DNA of 64,000 nucleotides, taken from assembly GCA_013821425.1 (NCBI GenBank), contig JACDGV010000015.1:1-64000 (forward strand), written 5' to 3'. Under the pieces are notes generated by a model. The model made no database searches. It saw only the letters and a program-made list of their open reading frames with translations, and was not told the origin of the DNA. The position numbers and the translations under genes are program-made. Source of the DNA: Nitrosospira sp. GTDB lineage: Bacteria > Pseudomonadota > Gammaproteobacteria > Burkholderiales > Nitrosomonadaceae. This document shows positions 61,016 through 64,000 of the stretch, one piece after another. The first letter of the stretch is position 1. Each line of letters opens with the position of its first letter.

Positions 61016-61765
61016 ATGTCTAACGCTCGCCTGATATTCGGCTTCCACGCGATCGCAAGCCGTTTGCGTCAAAACCCCGCAAGCGTCAAAGAGATTTTTA
61101 TTGACGTGGGCAGGCGAGACCAACGCGCCCGTGAACTGGCGCAGCTTGCGGAGTCGCAGGGCGTACGGTTGATTTCATGCGATAAAGCGAGGATGGAGGG
61201 TATAGCTGGCAATGCACGCCACCAGGGCGTGGCAGCGCGTATAGATGCCTCCCGCAGTTATGTCGATATTGAAGACGTGCTTGATACGCTCACTGAGCCA
61301 GCCCTGCTTCTGGTACTGGATGGGGTACAAGATCCGCACAACCTTGGAGCGTGCCTGCGGGTCGCGGACGCATTGGGCGTTCATGCTGTAATCGCGCCGA
61401 AAGACCGTGCCGTGGGACTGACAGCTACCGTCCATAAGGTAGCGAGCGGCGCAGCAGATGCCGTGCCTTATGTTTCGGTAACCAATCTTGCCCGAAGCTT
61501 ACGGGGATTGAAACAACGCGGGGTATTGATAGTCGGTGCAACCGCCGATGCGGACAGCAACCTGACTTCCATGGAGCTTCGCGGACCTATTGCGTGGGTC
61601 CTCGGTGCAGAAGGTGAAGGCATGCGCCGGCTGACGCGTGAAACTTGTGACAGGCTTGTTTCCATTCCCATGCTCGGCAGCGTAGAAAGCCTTAACGTCT
61701 CTGTCACCGCCGGAATATGCGTGTTTGAAACACGCCGTCAGCGCTGTTTAAGCGGCACAGAGTGA
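61016..61765 (+). CDS. rlmB: 23S rRNA (guanosine-2251-2'-O)-methyltransferase
   Basis: A SPOUT methyltransferase of 249 residues with the N-terminal substrate-binding domain ([24 protein letters not shown]) and the knotted SAM domain: [48 protein letters not shown] and [22 protein letters not shown]. The RNA substrate is inferred from the family position next to rnr, where RlmB normally stands. Tandem copies of GATAGAT lie in the gap between rnr and this gene. Confidence 0.92.
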   Translation: MSNARLIFGFHAIASRLRQNPASVKEIFIDVGRRDQRARELAQLAESQGVRLISCDKARMEGIAGNARHQGVAARIDASRSYVDIEDVLDTLTEPALLLVLDGVQDPHNLGACLRVADALGVHAVIAPKDRAVGLTATVHKVASGAADAVPYVSVTNLARSLRGLKQRGVLIVGATADADSNLTSMELRGPIAWVLGAEGEGMRRLTRETCDRLVSIPMLGSVESLNVSVTAGICVFETRRQRCLSGTE

Positions 61766-61838
61766 TAAATCCCCCGCACCTGTGGGCTTGTACAAAGAAG
61801 CCTACAAGAATCCTTGACGCCGGCTCAGCACTCGCCGA

Positions 61839-61867
61839 TTGATATTTGTTCACGGGTTAAGTATAGT
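61839..61867 (+). promoter_or_regulatory. sigma-70 promoter of the rpsF operon
   Basis: TTGATA at 61839-61844, 17 bases, then TATAGT at 61862-61867. Transcription should start near 61875, leaving about 65 bases of leader before rpsF. Confidence 0.7.
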
Positions 61868-61938
61868 ACCCGCCTCTTCAACCCTTGCCTCACCGTTTTC
61901 GCATAACGGGAGGCTCTACCCACAAGGAGATCCATCCC

Positions 61939-62316
61939 ATGCGACATTACGAGATCGTTTTCATCGTCCATCCTGATCAGAGCGAGCAGGTTCCCGCAAT
62001 GATCGAGCGATACCGCGGCATAGTAACCGCGAGGACCGGCCGGGTTCATCGCCTGGAAGACTGGGGACGCCGGCAGCTCACCTACCTGATCCAGAAAGTT
62101 CACAAGGCGCATTACGTGCTGATGAACATCGAATGCGATCAGGAAACACTGGATGAACTGGACCATGCGTTCAAGTTCAACGACGCCATATTGCGCCATC
62201 TCACCATTAAAATGGATGGGCCGGTAACCGCTCCTTCCCCCATGATGCGCGAAGAGAAGCCGCGGCCAGCCGCAACAGCAACGGAAGAGCTAAAAGAAAC
62301 CACGCTCGCAACATAG
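61939..62316 (+). CDS. rpsF: ribosomal protein bS6
   Basis: The ATG at 61939 with CAAGGAGAT upstream gives [29 protein letters not shown], the bS6 start. [25 protein letters not shown]-type and [31 protein letters not shown] blocks follow. The C-terminal tail ([15 protein letters not shown]) is slightly longer than in E. coli. It is the first gene of the rpsF-priB-rpsR-rplI operon. The open frame upstream of 61939 is not bS6-like. Confidence 0.95.
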   Translation: MRHYEIVFIVHPDQSEQVPAMIERYRGIVTARTGRVHRLEDWGRRQLTYLIQKVHKAHYVLMNIECDQETLDELDHAFKFNDAILRHLTIKMDGPVTAPSPMMREEKPRPAATATEELKETTLAT

Positions 62317-62328
62317 CCTGTCAATTAA

Positions 62329-62625
62329 TTGAATTGCAACCAGACTGTCATTTGCGGCAAGGTCATCGAAACCGGTGCGTTGCGTTACACGCCAGCAGGA
62401 GTGGCGGTAGCTGAACTCAAGCTCAACCACGCCTCGCGCCAAGTTGAAGCGGGCAAGGCGCGGGAGGTTGAGTGCGAGATTTCCGTGGTGGCGTTAGCGC
62501 AGATGGCGGAGCTCATCATTGGCATTGCGCCGGGTACCATGGTGAAGCTGAGTGGTTTCCTGGCCAAAAAAAGCCGCATGAGCTTGCAGCTGGTATTGCA
62601 TGTGAACAAGATCAACTTTCTTTAA
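62329..62625 (+). CDS. priB: primosomal replication protein N
   Basis: PriB is a small OB-fold protein that binds single-stranded DNA and helps restart stalled replication forks with PriA. The frame reads TVICGKVIETGALRYTPAGVAVAELKLNHASRQVEAGKAREVECEISVVALAQMAELI, matching PriB. The only reasonable start is the TTG at 62329, without a clear ribosome site, so it probably depends on coupling to rpsF 13 bases upstream. 98 residues is normal. Its position between rpsF and rpsR is diagnostic. Confidence 0.88.
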   Translation: MNCNQTVICGKVIETGALRYTPAGVAVAELKLNHASRQVEAGKAREVECEISVVALAQMAELIIGIAPGTMVKLSGFLAKKSRMSLQLVLHVNKINFL

Positions 62626-62655
62626 TGTAATCTCAATCGAGAGATAGGAAAAATC

Positions 62656-62940
62656 ATGGCTCGTTTTATTTCAAGACGTAAGGATGGCAAGGATAAGGAC
62701 AAGGACAAGAAGGCTAGTCGCCCCTTATTCAAGCGCCGCAAATTTTGCCGCTTCACCGCGGAAGGAATTCAGTCCGTAGACTACAAGGACGTCGAGTTGT
62801 TGAAGGATTTTATTAACGAAAATGGCAGGATCATTCCTGCTCGTATAACCGGCACGAAATCGCGTTACCAGCGCCAGTTAGGTATTGCCATCGAGCGTGC
62901 GCGCTTTCTCGCCTTGCTTCCTTATACAGATTTGCACTGA
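62656..62940 (+). CDS. rpsR: ribosomal protein bS18
   Basis: The 94-residue protein contains [64 protein letters not shown], the conserved bS18 body. The N-terminus has a charged insert of alternating Lys and Asp ([14 protein letters not shown]), which makes it longer than the 75 residues of E. coli. A ribosome site (GATAGGAAAA) precedes ATG 62656. Confidence 0.95.
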   Translation: MARFISRRKDGKDKDKDKKASRPLFKRRKFCRFTAEGIQSVDYKDVELLKDFINENGRIIPARITGTKSRYQRQLGIAIERARFLALLPYTDLH

Positions 62941-62950
62941 GGAGCGGATT

Positions 62951-63406
62951 ATGCAGATCATACTTATGGAAAAAGTGACTAACCTCGGGCAGTTGGGCGA
63001 TGTTGTCAAAGTAAAAAACGGATATGCGCGAAATTTCCTGATCCCGCAGGGCAAAGCCAAGCGGGCAACACCGGTAGGCATTGCCGAGTTCGAGGCAAAG
63101 CGCGCGGAACTGGAAAAGACCCAGGCTGAAGTATTGACGGCTGCGCAGGATTTCGCCGCGAAGCTGGAAGGGCTGCGGGTAGAGATTCCCCGGAAAGCGG
63201 GCGTGGACGGCAAGCTGTTCGGTTCCGTTACTAACGCGGATATTGAAGAGGCATTAAAGGCGCAGGGCTTCGAAATCAGCCGGGCGATGATACGCATGCC
63301 GCAAGGGGCGCTAAAGCAGGTTGGGGACCATCCGGTGGTCGCCGCATTGCATAGCGACGTCTCTGCCAATATCGTTGTGTCCGTACTGGGGGAAACCTCT
63401 TCCTGA
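62951..63406 (+). CDS. rplI: ribosomal protein bL9
   Basis: ATG 62951 (after GAGCGGATT) gives [40 protein letters not shown], the N-terminal rRNA-binding domain. A long helix ([26 protein letters not shown]) and a C-terminal domain ([30 protein letters not shown]) follow. The 151 residues are standard. It closes the operon. dnaB follows after a gap, in the usual order rplI-dnaB. The open frame upstream of 62951 overlaps rpsR and is not used. Confidence 0.96.
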   Translation: MQIILMEKVTNLGQLGDVVKVKNGYARNFLIPQGKAKRATPVGIAEFEAKRAELEKTQAEVLTAAQDFAAKLEGLRVEIPRKAGVDGKLFGSVTNADIEEALKAQGFEISRAMIRMPQGALKQVGDHPVVAALHSDVSANIVVSVLGETSS

Positions 63407-63819
63407 ACCAGCCTTATCCATACGGTTCGGGGAATCCATGAAATTTTCGTAGCACGGACCAAGGTTAATTCGGGGATGCTTTCAAGGCGCGCAATACGAG
63501 TATTGTAATTACTGCTTTTTACGTGTGTTGCCGGGGGGCGGCGCAAGCCGTGACGCTGCTACCGAAGGGAAGTCATTGGGGAACGGGCGGCCGTGCCACA
63601 AAACGGCGAGGGCGCGGTATAGCCCGAAGCTGATCGGGCGCTTGCCACCCCATCTTGTGCTGCTGGATTCCGTTCTTTTGAAATTTCCCCGTTTGCCCTC
63701 TCATGCGCGGCGTATTTTCGTGGCTCCTCGTGGTTCCATTGGCTTGCCGATAGCTCTTTTATTCTTCCTGGGCCGACCCGGTGGTAAACTCCCCTATGCC
63801 GGCAATCTCTGGTAGTTCC
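63407..63819. other. rplI-dnaB intergenic region
   Basis: About 410 bases with no supported gene. The frame from 63525 to 63815 has no ribosome site or recognisable motif. The region should hold the dnaB promoter, but no strong boxes could be chosen. No clear terminator follows rplI. Confidence 0.3.
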
Positions 63820-64000
63820 ATGGCTCAATTGCTCCCAGCCTCCTCCACCAACGATCAGTTGATCGAGTCATACAAAATGCCTCCGCATTCCGTCGAAGCG
63901 GAGCAGTCCGTGCTGGGCGGGCTGATGCTCGATAATAATGCATGGGACAAAGTAGCTGATGTCATCACGGAGGATGATTTTTATCGGCAGGACCATCGTC
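63820..64000 (+). CDS. dnaB: replicative DNA helicase, N-terminal part (cut by window edge)
   Basis: The first 60 residues read MAQLLPASSTNDQLIESYKMPPHSVEAEQSVLGGLMLDNNAWDKVADVITEDDFYRQDHR. The motif PPHSVEAEQSVLGGLMLDN...W..V.D.....DFYR.DHR is the DnaB N-terminal domain that recruits primase. The hexameric helicase core lies outside the window. An in-frame ATG at 63796 is an alternative start, and neither has a strong ribosome site. Its place after rplI is the usual one. Confidence 0.93.
   Translation, partial: MAQLLPASSTNDQLIESYKMPPHSVEAEQSVLGGLMLDNNAWDKVADVITEDDFYRQDHR

Noticed and set aside
1-64000. CRISPR array or cas genes
   Set aside because: No regularly spaced direct repeats and no Cas-like protein were found on either strand.

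Overview
The window looks like a chromosomal segment of a betaproteobacterium, most probably an ammonia oxidizer of the Nitrosomonadaceae (Nitrosospira-like). This is inferred from protein character: PriB inside the ribosomal cluster, a lipB-lipA pair preceded by a D-amino-acid transaminase and a DUF493 gene, a STAS-fused MlaE operon, and an acyltransferase of the PEP-CTERM/exosortase type. No rRNA or ammonia-oxidation gene is present to confirm it.

Bases 1-8900 are accessory and decayed. They hold the end of an IS3-type transposase, a frameshifted cytochrome P450, a DUF3987 remnant, a SnoaL-like cyclase, an ADP-ribosylglycohydrolase, a second broken IS3 transposase, a secreted protein with heptad repeats, and an AT-rich multi-pass membrane protein. 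Bases 8.9-28 kb are core: sucCD, a CobD/CbiB-family protein, dacC, D-amino-acid transaminase, DUF493, lipB, lipA, a four-gene Mla-type lipid-transport operon on the minus strand, a cytochrome c'-like protein, rimO, a ZIP transporter, pgeF, rluD and bamD. A well-formed sigma-54 promoter at 21269 faces a stretch without a convincing coding gene and is a candidate small-RNA promoter.

Bases 28-39 kb carry a universal stress protein, an aquaglyceroporin, tesA divergent from a YbbA-type ABC ATPase, an RND adaptor plus permease, metG and apbC. Bases 39.4-45.9 kb hold dcd and then a sugar or surface-glycan type cluster: DegT aminotransferase, ATP-grasp fused to an SDR epimerase, NeuD/PglD-like acyltransferase, BKACE-family enzyme and GT2 glycosyltransferase. 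Three of its genes carry frameshifts, while the long core genes on both sides are open.

Bases 46-52 kb hold a group III ornithine/lysine-type decarboxylase behind a strong promoter and a 21-codon leader ORF, then folA-thyA, an M17 aminopeptidase and aroC. Bases 52-57.6 kb hold a three-gene operon (small periplasmic binding domain, porin, membrane GGDEF/EAL protein) and the exosortase-associated acyltransferase. After about 1 kb of non-coding DNA with a perfect 22-bp palindrome come tRNA-Leu(CAG), rnr, rlmB, the rpsF-priB-rpsR-rplI operon and the start of dnaB. Short inverted-repeat (MITE-like) elements recur at 12.06, 22.29 and 50.56 kb.
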